A stretch of DNA of 22,418 bases from Promethearchaeota archaeon (GTDB lineage Archaea; Asgardarchaeota; Lokiarchaeia; Sigynarchaeales; SOKP01). The DNA lies in the NCBI GenBank assembly GCA_016839635.1, contig JAEOTV010000062.1, positions 1 to 22,418 on the forward strand. The letters run 5' to 3'. The notes under the pieces were generated by a model. The model ran no database searches, was not told the DNA's origin, and saw only the letters and a program-made list of their open reading frames with translations. The translations under genes and the position numbers were made by a program. This document shows positions 1 to 8,145 of this stretch, piece after piece; position 1 is the first letter of the stretch, and the number at the start of each line of letters is the position of its first letter.

Positions 1-413
1 CCTTTACATTTAAAGGAAAGCATTTTAATATTAAAGAAGTAGAATTCTTTCCAAAACCTTTTCAAGTGAAAATTCCGATTTGGGTTGGGGGAACTTGGCC
101 CATTAAGAAACCATTTCAGAGAGCAGCCCAATATGATGGTGTATTTCCATTAAAAGCAGGTGAAGAAGAATCTTTATCCCCAAATGATTATAGAGAAATT
201 AGAGAATACATAAATAAATATAGGAGTTCTTCTGAATCTTATGATATGATTAAATCTATTTACTCAACAGGTATAAAAAAAGAAGATGAGTGGATTAATG
301 ATTACCTCAATATTGGGATAACTTGGTTTGTTGAAGCAATATGGCCTGGACGTGATTCATCATTAGATAATATTAAAAAAATTATCTCTCGAGGACCCCC
401 TCCAATTAAATGA
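1..413 (+). CDS. Luciferase-like (F420-type) oxidoreductase, C-terminal part
   Basis: The reading frame is open from the left edge of the window (codons begin at base 3) to a TGA at 411-413, so only the C-terminal ~136 residues are present and the true start lies outside. A GTG at 66 is in frame but is not the start, because homology-like sequence continues upstream of it. The segment reads GKHF, then PKPFQVKIPIWVGG, then RAAQYDGVFP. This order is typical of the C-terminal half of the bacterial-luciferase-like TIM-barrel superfamily (LLM), where the IPIWVGG strand is followed by an arginine/alanine helix and DGVFP. In archaea these proteins usually bind F420 or FMN and oxidise small alcohols or act as reductases. 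The substrate cannot be told from this piece. It converges on the SAH hydrolase gene. Confidence 0.75.
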   Translation, partial: FTFKGKHFNIKEVEFFPKPFQVKIPIWVGGTWPIKKPFQRAAQYDGVFPLKAGEEESLSPNDYREIREYINKYRSSSESYDMIKSIYSTGIKKEDEWINDYLNIGITWFVEAIWPGRDSSLDNIKKIISRGPPPIK

Positions 414-462
414 TAATTATTGCTTTTTATTTTTATATTCAAGAATCACTCAAAAATTACAC

Positions 463-500
463 TAAAAAATAAGAAAAATTAAAAAATACCTAATTAAATT
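463..500 (-). terminator. T-rich termination region downstream of ahcY
   Basis: Read on the minus strand, the first ~45 bases after the ahcY stop contain several runs of four to six T, the usual form of an archaeal intrinsic terminator. The plus strand has its own T-rich stretch at 420-440 just after the oxidoreductase stop, so the two convergent genes each appear to have a terminator in the 94-base gap. The assignment rests on base composition only. Confidence 0.35.
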
Positions 501-507
501 TTTAAAT

Positions 508-1785
508 TTATGTTCCCTCTTCGTAGCCGTGGATATAATTATATTGCTCATCGGTTAACTTATCAATTTCAATGCCCATGGATTGAATCTTTAAGAAACC
601 AACTCTTTCATCAATCTCTACAGGTACATCTACCATTCCAGGCTTCAGTTTATCTTTATTCTTGACTATGTATTCAGAAATTAGAGATTGTAGACCAAAT
701 GACATGTCCATAACTTCTGCCGGATGACCCTCTGACAATACTAAATTAGCTAAACGCCCTTTAGCCAATAAATAAATTCTCTTACCATCAGGAAAGATTA
801 GTTCTTCTACATTTTCCCGAATAGGCTTGATTTCCTTAGCGTATTCATAAAGTTCCTTAGTTGGGATCTCAATATCGAAATGTCCTAGGTTACCAAGAAT
901 AACACCATTCTTGAGGTTATCGAACATTTCCTTTGTCGGAGCGATGACATGTTTACATCCTGTAGCACTTAGAATTATATCTGCGTCAAGTAAAGCTTTC
1001 TCAATGGGCATAACTTGATAACCCGAGAATTTAGCTTGGAGTGCCTTAATGGGATCGACTTCGGTAACAATTACGTTTGCACCAAGCCCCCTGGCTCTCA
1101 AAGCCATCCCACTACTGCAATGACCATATCCTGCAATAACTACATTCTTACCTGCAAAAAGAACATGCATTCCATAAATTGCGGAGACTATGCCTTGGCC
1201 TGTACCTAATTCATTATCAAACTGATTCTTACATCTAGCATCATTGACAGGAAATAATGGCACTTTCAATACTCCTTGTTTATCCATTGCTCTGAATCTT
1301 TTAACACCTGTAGTGGTCTCTTCTTGACATGCAATAATAATACCAGATTTTATAAGTTCTTCATATTCTTGATGAGCAGTAACAATCATATCAGCACCAT
1401 CATCAATTAAGATGTTTGGTCTGGCATCTAAACATTGTCTTATACACCAATAGAATTCTTCATCAGTATTACCGTGCCATGCAAAAACATTAATTCCTTC
1501 TTGTACTAACGCGGCTGCTACGTCATCTTGTGTTGATAGAGGGTTACTACCACACAGATAGACTTCAGCACCACCAGCTTTAAGAGTTCGGGCAAGATTA
1601 CCTGTTTCTTTTGTTATGTGTAAACAACCAGCTATAATTATATTTTTTAATGGTTTTTCCTTTTGAAATCTTTCACGAATTACCTTTGAAGTAACCGGCA
1701 TCTTACTTTCTGCTATATAGAGTGCTTCTCTTCCTTGATCAGCTAAATTTTCATCTGCAACCTTATAATTTACCATATAAATCAT
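508..1785 (-). CDS. ahcY: S-adenosyl-L-homocysteine hydrolase (adenosylhomocysteinase)
   Basis: A 425-residue cytosolic enzyme, the usual length for archaeal members. It splits S-adenosylhomocysteine into homocysteine and adenosine and so relieves product inhibition of methyltransferases. The family order is complete: a substrate-domain HITKET motif near residue 56, DDGADM at 128-133, EETTTG at 155-160, and NDARCKNQFDN at 181-191, which carries the catalytic Lys and Asp. The NAD-binding turn GYGHCSSG is at 219-226, followed by TEVDP. NLGHFDIEI and GHPAEVMDMSFGLQ lie toward the C terminus. The NAD turn has Ser where most relatives have the third Gly of GxGxxG. The start is ATG at 1785; a second ATG three codons in is equally possible. 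The gene is divergent from a regulator across about 110 bases. No methyl-cycle operon partner is adjacent. Confidence 0.95.
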   Translation of the reverse strand: MIYMVNYKVADENLADQGREALYIAESKMPVTSKVIRERFQKEKPLKNIIIAGCLHITKETGNLARTLKAGGAEVYLCGSNPLSTQDDVAAALVQEGINVFAWHGNTDEEFYWCIRQCLDARPNILIDDGADMIVTAHQEYEELIKSGIIIACQEETTTGVKRFRAMDKQGVLKVPLFPVNDARCKNQFDNELGTGQGIVSAIYGMHVLFAGKNVVIAGYGHCSSGMALRARGLGANVIVTEVDPIKALQAKFSGYQVMPIEKALLDADIILSATGCKHVIAPTKEMFDNLKNGVILGNLGHFDIEIPTKELYEYAKEIKPIRENVEELIFPDGKRIYLLAKGRLANLVLSEGHPAEVMDMSFGLQSLISEYIVKNKDKLKPGMVDVPVEIDERVGFLKIQSMGIEIDKLTDEQYNYIHGYEEGT

Positions 1786-1850
1786 TCTCTTTTTTGTAAG
1801 AATATTAATTTTAATTAATTAATAAACCTTTTTTTGGTTAGATGCAAATA

Positions 1851-1860
1851 TTTATATTTA
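1851..1860 (+). promoter_or_regulatory. TATA box for the Lrp-like regulator at 1913
   Basis: The sequence tttatattta lies in the divergent gap between ahcY and the regulator. A start of transcription about 25 bases downstream (~1880) would leave a leader of about 30 bases before the ATG at 1913. No clear Shine-Dalgarno sequence is seen. Confidence 0.4.
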
Positions 1861-1912
1861 AATCTTAACAATTAATCAATAAGAATTAAAGAATTTGCAA
1901 AAATGTAATAAT

Positions 1913-3199
1913 ATGACTCTTCGTAAAGATCGTGAAGAAGCCCAGAGATTTATAAAAAATTTGAGTGGAAAAACCAAATTCATTGTTTCAAAAAATTCAC
2001 GCGCAATAGGCCTCTCAAGGCAAACGTATCAAAACAAACTTGATAGTTTGAGAGATCAAAAAATAATTACAAATTTTACAATTAACATTAATCCCGATAT
2101 TCAACCAAATAATTTGAAATATGTAATGCTTGAAATTAAAACTAACCCAAAAGAACCTGAGTTAGTCCATAGATTATTAGAAATACCCCAATTAAGAACA
2201 TTGGATGGAATTATTGGAGATTTTTCTTTATTCGCCTTATTTATTTTTAAATCTCCTAAAGAATATTATCAGATATTAAACACAATAGATAAAATAATGG
2301 CAAAATCATATTTTAAAAAATATCAAATTATTGAAACGATCAAAGTGTTTAAGACAAATGGACTAAGTTTAAGAAAATCAAAAATGTCCTTCGAAGAAGA
2401 GCTTCTGGATCAACTAGATGACAAATTATCAGGAAAAAAAGATGATGATAATGAGAACATAGAAATCGAATATCCTGAGAAAATCAATTTAAATCAAATT
2501 GCTAAAAATATTCAAGAAATTAAATATGATCCTGAGAGATTTCCCGGTTTAGTTTTGAAGATTGAAAATTCTCCTGTATCAATTTTAATTTTTTCAAAAG
2601 GAAAAATAATTATAAATGGTTTAAAGAATATAACAAAAAGAGATCAAATAAAAAATTATATTTTTAGAAGCATAAGGAAAACGGGAATAATCTTAAATAG
2701 AAAAGAATTTGATCCTAATTTCGAAATAGATAAGATTGATTATACAATATTAAGTCTTCTGCGAGATAGTCAAGGACTTAGACCAATATCTACATATGAA
2801 ATAAGAAAAATTTTTAAAGAACAACTTAAAACGGAAATTTCACAATCTACTATTCATAACAGAATAAAAAAACTTGAAATACAGAGAGTGATTCTAAATT
2901 ACACTGTAAATTTTTGCCCAAAAAAAATTGGTTTTAAAGGAAAGTATCTCCTACGAATAAAACCAAAAGATCCATCAAAATATAATGAGCTTGCCCTTAG
3001 ATTAGATAGGAACAAAAATATCACTGATTTATTTCGAATAGGGGAACAATATGGACTATTTGCAATCGTAAGAGTTAAAAAAATTGAAGATTATGCTACT
3101 TTTATAAGAGATCTATATAGTTCAGAGGAAATAGAAGATACATACTCAAATTTTGTCTTAGATGAGCTAAAACCCTACGTTAATTTCTCAGTTTTTTAG
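1913..3199 (+). CDS. Tandem Lrp/AsnC-like transcriptional regulator
   Basis: A predicted DNA-binding protein with two Lrp/AsnC-like units in one chain. The N-terminal unit has a helix-turn-helix (SRAIGLSRQTYQNKLDSLRD) followed by a sheet/helix region resembling the RAM effector-sensing fold to about residue 145. A charged Asp/Lys-rich linker follows. A second winged helix (DKIDYTILSLLRD, then STIHNRIKKLE) spans about 280-345, with a second RAM-like region after it. Single-unit Lrp proteins are about 150 residues, so this looks like a duplicated, possibly pseudo-dimeric form. I chose the ATG at 1913; a TTG at 1895 is in frame but has no ribosome-binding support. It is divergent from ahcY, so regulation of the methyl cycle or of itself is possible but unproven. 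The effector ligand is unknown. Confidence 0.7.
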   Translation: MTLRKDREEAQRFIKNLSGKTKFIVSKNSRAIGLSRQTYQNKLDSLRDQKIITNFTININPDIQPNNLKYVMLEIKTNPKEPELVHRLLEIPQLRTLDGIIGDFSLFALFIFKSPKEYYQILNTIDKIMAKSYFKKYQIIETIKVFKTNGLSLRKSKMSFEEELLDQLDDKLSGKKDDDNENIEIEYPEKINLNQIAKNIQEIKYDPERFPGLVLKIENSPVSILIFSKGKIIINGLKNITKRDQIKNYIFRSIRKTGIILNRKEFDPNFEIDKIDYTILSLLRDSQGLRPISTYEIRKIFKEQLKTEISQSTIHNRIKKLEIQRVILNYTVNFCPKKIGFKGKYLLRIKPKDPSKYNELALRLDRNKNITDLFRIGEQYGLFAIVRVKKIEDYATFIRDLYSSEEIEDTYSNFVLDELKPYVNFSVF

Positions 3200-3296
3200 C
3201 AAAAACGACTGATATTAACAGTACTTATACTAAACACTACCAAACCTTGAGGTTGAATTTGAAATTAAATGCCTAAATTCTTAATAACTTTGAGAT

Positions 3297-3307
3297 ATTT
3301 TATAATT
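3297..3307 (+). promoter_or_regulatory. TATA box for the arcS-RaSEA operon
   Basis: The stretch attttataatt sits about 50 bases before the arcS ATG at 3355. With the usual ~25-base spacing, transcription would start near 3328 and leave a short leader. The gap 3200-3354 holds no open frame of note. Confidence 0.35.
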
Positions 3308-3354
3308 TGAACTGAAAGAATTAATATTAATCAATCATACATTTTAATGAAAAT

Positions 3355-5430
3355 ATGACTAATTTCTTTGAAGTAATAGCCAGTAAGATTGGTTATTCAA
3401 GAATAGGGCGTATAATTTTTTCTAAGGAACGAAAATTATATGTCAAAACTCCTAATATAATAATCCCAATAAAAAGTTCCTTAATGAAACAGTTTAATTT
3501 TGTTCAAGAATTTGAAAATCATGATTTATTTACAATTACTAAAGAATTTTTTCTGAAAGTTGGATTTATACGAGAAAAATTTAGAAATAATGGATTTATT
3601 TTTACATATACAGGAACCTTACGAAAATTTAAAGAAATATTAATAAAAAATAGTAGTGTATTATCTAAAGATAATATAATCTCACTTATTCCATTTAGTA
3701 TTCCCACAACCAGTATTAGTAAAGAATTTGCATTAAAAGAAATAGAAAATTATCTTTTTAATGTTCAAAAAATTTTAAGAAAGTATCCTGGTCTAAATTT
3801 TGGTATAACTATAAGACTTTTTGATTATGCTGAGCTATTAGATCTTTATATACCCATTTGTAAAGAATTGGAAAATATAAAAATTTTAAATTTATCTGGG
3901 TTATTTGATAACCTCAGCAATTTTAGAAATATTTTAAAAAGTATTGTCAAAATAAAAACAGAATTGGATAATAATTTAATCATAATGGCTTCTGGAAGAA
4001 TAATTCCAAAATGTTATCCATTAATAATATACCTAGGAATAGATTTGATTGATTCCTCTTATTCTTTGTTTTTATCTGCTGAAAATTTCTATGATACAAT
4101 AGAATATCTACTACCAATATATAAAATAAAATATTTACCGTGTTCTTGCTTGGCATGTAGAGGTATTTTATCTAAAATATTAGAGAATAAATATTCAGCT
4201 GAAAAAATTGATTTATTGAGTTTACATAATTTAATCACAGCAAATAATTACATGAATAAAATCAAACAATATCTGAAATTTGAAGATTTTAGGGCATTCG
4301 TAGAAAAGTCTTCTTTTGATGATACTAACCTAATTTCAATGTTAAAGATTATAGATAAAGAATATTATGATGTTATTAAATATGAAACCCCTATAATACA
4401 AAAAGGTAAAATAGTAAGATGTCTTGGTCCATCATCATATTATAGACCAGATTTTCAACAGTTTAGGGAAAGAACAATTAAAAATTTTGAACCTGAACCT
4501 TGGACAAGTTTAATTATTTTACTTCCATGTTCAGCTAAAAAACCCTATTCAGAATCTAAATCTCACAAAAAGTTTTATAGTATTATTAGAAAGTTTCCAG
4601 AATTTCCTACTTTCCAAGAACTAATTTTAACCTCACCCCTGGGATGCATTCCTAGACAATTAGAAATGATTTATCCTGTTAATTCTTATGATATTTCCGT
4701 TACTGGTGAATGGGATAATGAAGAGATGATAATTACATCAGAAATGCTAATTAGAATAATAGAAAAGTATGATCCAAATATACCTATCATTTGCCATTTA
4801 AAAAATGAATATCTCGAAATTATAAATAGAGCTGCTTCAAAATTATCACATAAATTCATTTTCTCTGAAATTTCTGATAAGTTAACTTCTACTAAATCCC
4901 TCCGATCTTTAGAGAATTTAATTACTGAATACAAGAACAAATATAAGCCTAAAGGAAGTAGTGTAAAAAATGAAAATTATTCTAAAACTTGGACAAGGAA
5001 ATCTATAAAAATTTTGGATTATCAATTTGGTAATGGTGCAGGTAATAATATTATATCTAATGGTTTAAAACCTATTAGAAACAGATCCTCTAACCAGATC
5101 GATTTAATGGACTTAGAAACTCAAGAAAAACTAGGTGTATTTAAATTTTCAACAGGTCAAATCGAATTAACTACTCTAGGTCTTGAAAGGCTTGTTCACT
5201 CTCAATACTCTCTAAATGCAAATTACATTGTCTTTGATGGCGAAGAGATTCAAGGTAACACATTGTTCAGACCTGGAATTTTAGATTATAGCCTAGATCT
5301 TATCCCTAGTAATCAAGTAGTGTTATTAGATAAAAAAAAGCAAAATGTTATTGGGTGTGGAGAGTTAATTGTTGGATCTAATTTTTTAAAAAAATCTAAA
5401 AGTGGGAGAATTGCAAAAATCAATGAATGA
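3355..5430 (+). CDS. arcS: Archaeosine synthase ArcS (TgtA2-type)
   Basis: A 691-residue protein related to archaeal tRNA-guanine transglycosylase. ArcS acts on preQ0 at position 15 in the tRNA D-loop and, with RaSEA, is known to add lysine to the nitrile on the way to archaeosine. The N-terminal ~300 residues are TGT-like and keep the zinc site: C263, C265, C268 and H291 (CxCxxC with a distal His). The ArcS-specific core follows: PCSAKKPYS at 391-399 with SxSHxxF to 407, then TSPLGCIPRQLE and YDISVTGEW. The C terminus (about 600-690), beginning GQIELTTLGLERL, is a PUA RNA-binding domain. The start is ATG at 3355. It overlaps the next gene by eight bases, which argues for coupled translation with RaSEA. 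Identification of the core motifs is firm; the reaction is inferred from the family. Confidence 0.88.
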   Translation: MTNFFEVIASKIGYSRIGRIIFSKERKLYVKTPNIIIPIKSSLMKQFNFVQEFENHDLFTITKEFFLKVGFIREKFRNNGFIFTYTGTLRKFKEILIKNSSVLSKDNIISLIPFSIPTTSISKEFALKEIENYLFNVQKILRKYPGLNFGITIRLFDYAELLDLYIPICKELENIKILNLSGLFDNLSNFRNILKSIVKIKTELDNNLIIMASGRIIPKCYPLIIYLGIDLIDSSYSLFLSAENFYDTIEYLLPIYKIKYLPCSCLACRGILSKILENKYSAEKIDLLSLHNLITANNYMNKIKQYLKFEDFRAFVEKSSFDDTNLISMLKIIDKEYYDVIKYETPIIQKGKIVRCLGPSSYYRPDFQQFRERTIKNFEPEPWTSLIILLPCSAKKPYSESKSHKKFYSIIRKFPEFPTFQELILTSPLGCIPRQLEMIYPVNSYDISVTGEWDNEEMIITSEMLIRIIEKYDPNIPIICHLKNEYLEIINRAASKLSHKFIFSEISDKLTSTKSLRSLENLITEYKNKYKPKGSSVKNENYSKTWTRKSIKILDYQFGNGAGNNIISNGLKPIRNRSSNQIDLMDLETQEKLGVFKFSTGQIELTTLGLERLVHSQYSLNANYIVFDGEEIQGNTLFRPGILDYSLDLIPSNQVVLLDKKKQNVIGCGELIVGSNFLKKSKSGRIAKINE

Positions 5431-6523
5431 ACAAAATTTTTCTCTTGAAGATAGTAATAATATTGTTGAGAAGATTAAAACTATTAGACAATATGCTCTA
5501 AAAAGAAAAGTTAATTATAGAGAAGAGCAATTAAAAAGACCAATTAGTTTTTGGACAAAAAAGGATAGACTCAGAAATAATATTGGAAAAGAATTCATAA
5601 TTATTTTACGATCAAAAGGATGCAGCTGGGCATCAAGTAAGCATGGAGGATGTTCTATGTGTGGATATTACCTAGATGCTGTTAATAAAGATGTAACGAC
5701 TTCCCAGCTTATCAGTCAATTTGATTATGCCTTTAATGATAAAATAGATGAAATTAAACAAGATTCTTATAATTATAGTCTTAAAATCTTTAATTCTGGG
5801 AGCTTTTTAGATGAAAATGAGATATCTAAAGAAACCCAACACCACATTTATGAGAAAATTTCAAAGGTTGAAAAAATTAGAGAAGTAGTTATTGAATCAC
5901 GATTAGAATATATAACATCAGAAAATCTAGAAGAAATAAGAGAGAGCTTAAATAATAAATATCTTGAAATTGCTATTGGACTTGAGACTGTAGATGATTA
6001 TATCAGAAATAATTTTATAAACAAAGGAGTTTTACTTAAAGATTTTAAAAGTGTTTTGAATAAATGTAAAGAGCACGATATTGGTGTGAAAGTATATTTG
6101 TTATTTAAACCACCTTTTCTAAATGAACAAGCAGCAATTGATGATTGTTCATATTCAATTCGCACATTAATAGATTTAGGGGTGAATTCAATTTCTATTA
6201 ATCCTACTAATATTCAAAAAGGAACTCTTGTAGAACATCTATGGTTCCAAAATAGATATAGACCACCTTGGTATTATTCACTTTTTAAATGTATAAAAAA
6301 ATCTGTAAGTCAGAATGATTTAAAAAACGTGCGATTGTTATCTGATCCTTCTGGAGCGGGAACAAAAAGAGGGATCCACAACTGTTTGAATAAAGAATGT
6401 GAGACTTCTGCAAAAGAAAGACTCAAGAATTTTGTGCTTTCTCAAAATTTAAATGAGTTGGAGCAGAAAGAATATGATTGCAACTGTAAGAAAAAATATA
6501 ACTTGACGAAAGATTATATTTGA
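5423..6523 (+). CDS. raSEA: Radical SAM archaeosine synthase subunit RaSEA
   Basis: A 366-residue radical SAM protein of the RaSEA family, which in Thermococcus converts the lysine adduct made by ArcS on tRNA into archaeosine. The iron-sulfur cysteines are in GCSWASSKHGGCSMCGYY, a CX9CX2C spacing typical of this family rather than the classic CX3CX2C. Further landmarks are FNSGSFLDE, VIESRLEY, AIGLETVDD, YLLFKPPFL, SINPTNIQKGTLVE, YRPPWYYS and the C-terminal SDPSGAGTKRGIHNC, plus a distal cysteine pair (CNC). The ATG at 5423 lies inside the end of arcS (stop 5428-5430) and is preceded by a GGGAG at 5404-5408, a slightly long spacing. A GTG at 5402 is an alternative. Overlap with arcS supports a two-enzyme operon and stoichiometric production. 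Confidence 0.88.
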   Translation: MNEQNFSLEDSNNIVEKIKTIRQYALKRKVNYREEQLKRPISFWTKKDRLRNNIGKEFIIILRSKGCSWASSKHGGCSMCGYYLDAVNKDVTTSQLISQFDYAFNDKIDEIKQDSYNYSLKIFNSGSFLDENEISKETQHHIYEKISKVEKIREVVIESRLEYITSENLEEIRESLNNKYLEIAIGLETVDDYIRNNFINKGVLLKDFKSVLNKCKEHDIGVKVYLLFKPPFLNEQAAIDDCSYSIRTLIDLGVNSISINPTNIQKGTLVEHLWFQNRYRPPWYYSLFKCIKKSVSQNDLKNVRLLSDPSGAGTKRGIHNCLNKECETSAKERLKNFVLSQNLNELEQKEYDCNCKKKYNLTKDYI

Positions 6524-6614
6524 AAATATTTTTTTGATAATTTCAATAACAAAATCATTTGTAGATTGGTTAAAACGATATTTCCATTTTTGTAAGTAAG
6601 GCTTGTAAAAACCA

Positions 6615-6624
6615 TTATATTTAA
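6615..6624 (+). promoter_or_regulatory. TATA box for gar1-tfb
   Basis: The sequence ttatatttaa lies about 68 bases before the gar1 TTG. Transcription would start near 6645, giving a leader of ~38 bases that contains the ribosome-binding AGGGG. Confidence 0.45.
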
Positions 6625-6672
6625 ATATTAACAACCATCATTTATTTTAAATTAAATTTCATCCACTTAGCT

Positions 6673-6677
6673 AGGGG
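6673..6677 (+). promoter_or_regulatory. Ribosome binding site deciding the gar1 TTG start
   Basis: AGGGG lies five bases upstream of the TTG at 6683. This is one of the clearest Shine-Dalgarno matches in the window and fixes the otherwise unusual TTG start of gar1. Confidence 0.6.
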
Positions 6678-6682
6678 ATCTC

Positions 6683-6937
6683 TTGAAAAAGAACTGGATT
6701 AAATTGAATCTATTCTATATTGGTAAATCATCGAAAAATCATCAAATTTTTAGAGCGAAACAATGGAATAATAAATTAGAACAAATTATTAAAAATTCCA
6801 TTTATAATGAGAAGTACGAGAAAATTGGATTCATTAAAGATGTATTTGGTCCAGTAGATTTTCCTTTCATTTCAATTAAAGCTTTGCCTAAACAAACTTT
6901 TAACCCCGATGATAAAATATATACTAAAATAAATTAA
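6683..6937 (+). CDS. gar1: H/ACA ribonucleoprotein protein Gar1
   Basis: An 84-residue protein whose core, residues about 48-70, reads IGFIKDVFGPVDFPFISIKA. This is the signature of the Gar1 beta-barrel (I-G-x-I/V-x-D-x-F-G-P-V-x-x-P-F/Y). Gar1 binds the Cbf5 pseudouridine synthase and controls substrate loading and release in box H/ACA guide RNPs that pseudouridylate rRNA. Archaeal Gar1 lacks the Gly/Arg-rich tails of eukaryotic forms, as here. The N-terminal ~35 residues are Lys/Asn-rich and divergent. The start is TTG, supported by an AGGGG five bases upstream. It is followed after 53 bases by the TFB gene, a neighbour pairing seen in many archaea, which strengthens the call despite the short length. 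Confidence 0.8.
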   Translation: MKKNWIKLNLFYIGKSSKNHQIFRAKQWNNKLEQIIKNSIYNEKYEKIGFIKDVFGPVDFPFISIKALPKQTFNPDDKIYTKIN

Positions 6938-6944
6938 TTTTTAA

Positions 6945-6957
6945 AATATATTAAAAA
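6945..6957 (+). promoter_or_regulatory. Possible internal TATA box before tfb
   Basis: The stretch aaaatatattaaa in the 53-base gar1-tfb gap could serve as a separate TFB promoter, with a start of transcription near 6976. The region is AT-only throughout, so specificity is poor. Confidence 0.25.
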
Positions 6958-6990
6958 TTCTTTTAAAAATCAAGATTATTATAAAAAAAG

Positions 6991-7968
6991 GTGTACTTTA
7001 TTTCAAGTTGGAGAGATCTGAAATCTGTATTAGAGGAGGACTCAAATACAGAAATTAATATTTGTAATGAATGTGGAAAAGATATATTTTTTGATGAGAA
7101 TAGAGGGTTACTAGTCTGTGAAGAATGTGGTTTAGTTCATTCTGAAAAGCATATTGATCGCGGTCCAGAATGGAGAGCTTTTGACGCCGATCAAAAAAAG
7201 AAGAGAACGAGAACAGGCGCTCCTATGACTTATATGATACATGATAAAGGGCTTAGTACTATGATAGATTGGAAGAATAGAGATATTTTTGGAAAGGAGA
7301 TCCCTGCTAAATTGAGAGGTCAAATATATAGACTCAGAAAGTGGCAGAGCCGCATTAGAGTATCTGATGCTACTGAAAGAAACCTTACTTTTGCATTAAG
7401 TGAACTTGATCGTATGGCTTCTAACCTTGATCTTCAAAAAAACTTAAGAGAATGTTCAGCTAAAATATACAGAGATGCAGTTGAGGCTCACTTAATTCGT
7501 GGAAGAAGTATAGAAGGAGTAGCTGCTGCTAGTTTATATGCTGCTTGTAGAATGTATAAGGTTCCACGTACATTAAATGAGATAGCTGAAGTTGCTCGAG
7601 TAGATAAGAAAGAAATTGGAAGATCTTTTAGATTTATATCTAATGAATTATCTTTGGAATTAAATCCAACTAAACCAATCGATTTTCTTACAAGATTTAT
7701 TTCAGAGTTAGGTTTAACAAACAAATGCCAAAAAACGGCAAAGTCAATAATAAGAATTGCAGAAGAACGGGGTTTAACCTCTGGTAGAGGTCCTACGGGG
7801 GTTTGTGCGGCGGCCATTTATGCTTCGTGTATTTTATCTAATGAAAGAAGAACTCAAAGAAAAATTGCTCGTGTTAGTTGTGTAACTGAGGTAACTGTCC
7901 GAAATCGCTTCAGTGAACTCGTAGAAAATTTGAATTTAGGTATTTCATTAAAGAGAAACAATAAATAA
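6991..7968 (+). CDS. tfb: Transcription initiation factor B (TFB)
   Basis: A 325-residue archaeal homologue of TFIIB, which recruits RNA polymerase to TBP-bound TATA boxes. The zinc ribbon has C25/C28 and C43/C46 (CNECG and CEECG). The B-reader/linker region follows with GPEWRAFD and TRTGAPMT. Two cyclin repeats span about 125-320, each with the expected helices, for example [17 protein letters not shown] in the first and [16 protein letters not shown] in the second. The length is normal. The nearest ordinary start is GTG at 6991, which lies immediately after an A-run and has no upstream Shine-Dalgarno. A GGTG at 6990-6993 would instead sit six bases before an in-frame ATT at 7000, so the true start may be three codons later. 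It is downstream of gar1 in a conserved pair. Confidence 0.95.
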   Translation: MYFISSWRDLKSVLEEDSNTEINICNECGKDIFFDENRGLLVCEECGLVHSEKHIDRGPEWRAFDADQKKKRTRTGAPMTYMIHDKGLSTMIDWKNRDIFGKEIPAKLRGQIYRLRKWQSRIRVSDATERNLTFALSELDRMASNLDLQKNLRECSAKIYRDAVEAHLIRGRSIEGVAAASLYAACRMYKVPRTLNEIAEVARVDKKEIGRSFRFISNELSLELNPTKPIDFLTRFISELGLTNKCQKTAKSIIRIAEERGLTSGRGPTGVCAAAIYASCILSNERRTQRKIARVSCVTEVTVRNRFSELVENLNLGISLKRNNK

Positions 7969-8145
7969 ACAAATACCATTAATTCTAAACTTTAACCATA
8001 TTTTCTTAATATCAAGGGTACAAAGTCCTAATTTTAAAAATATTAACTTGGTTCTAATTTAAGATTGGTATTATCTTCATATTATAACATTTAATGATGT
8101 ATTAACTTTAATTAGATCATATTGATAGATTAGGTGCTAATAAGA

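Noticed and set aside
66..413. GTG at 66 as a true start of the oxidoreductase
   Set aside because: The frame upstream to the window edge continues in family-like sequence (GKHF...FFPKPFQ), so the gene begins outside.
1015..1209. 64-codon open frame on the plus strand
   Set aside because: It overlaps the NAD-binding region of ahcY on the other strand and has no family features.
7488..7817. 109-codon open frame on the minus strand
   Set aside because: It lies inside tfb, whose zinc ribbon and cyclin repeats leave no doubt about the real frame.
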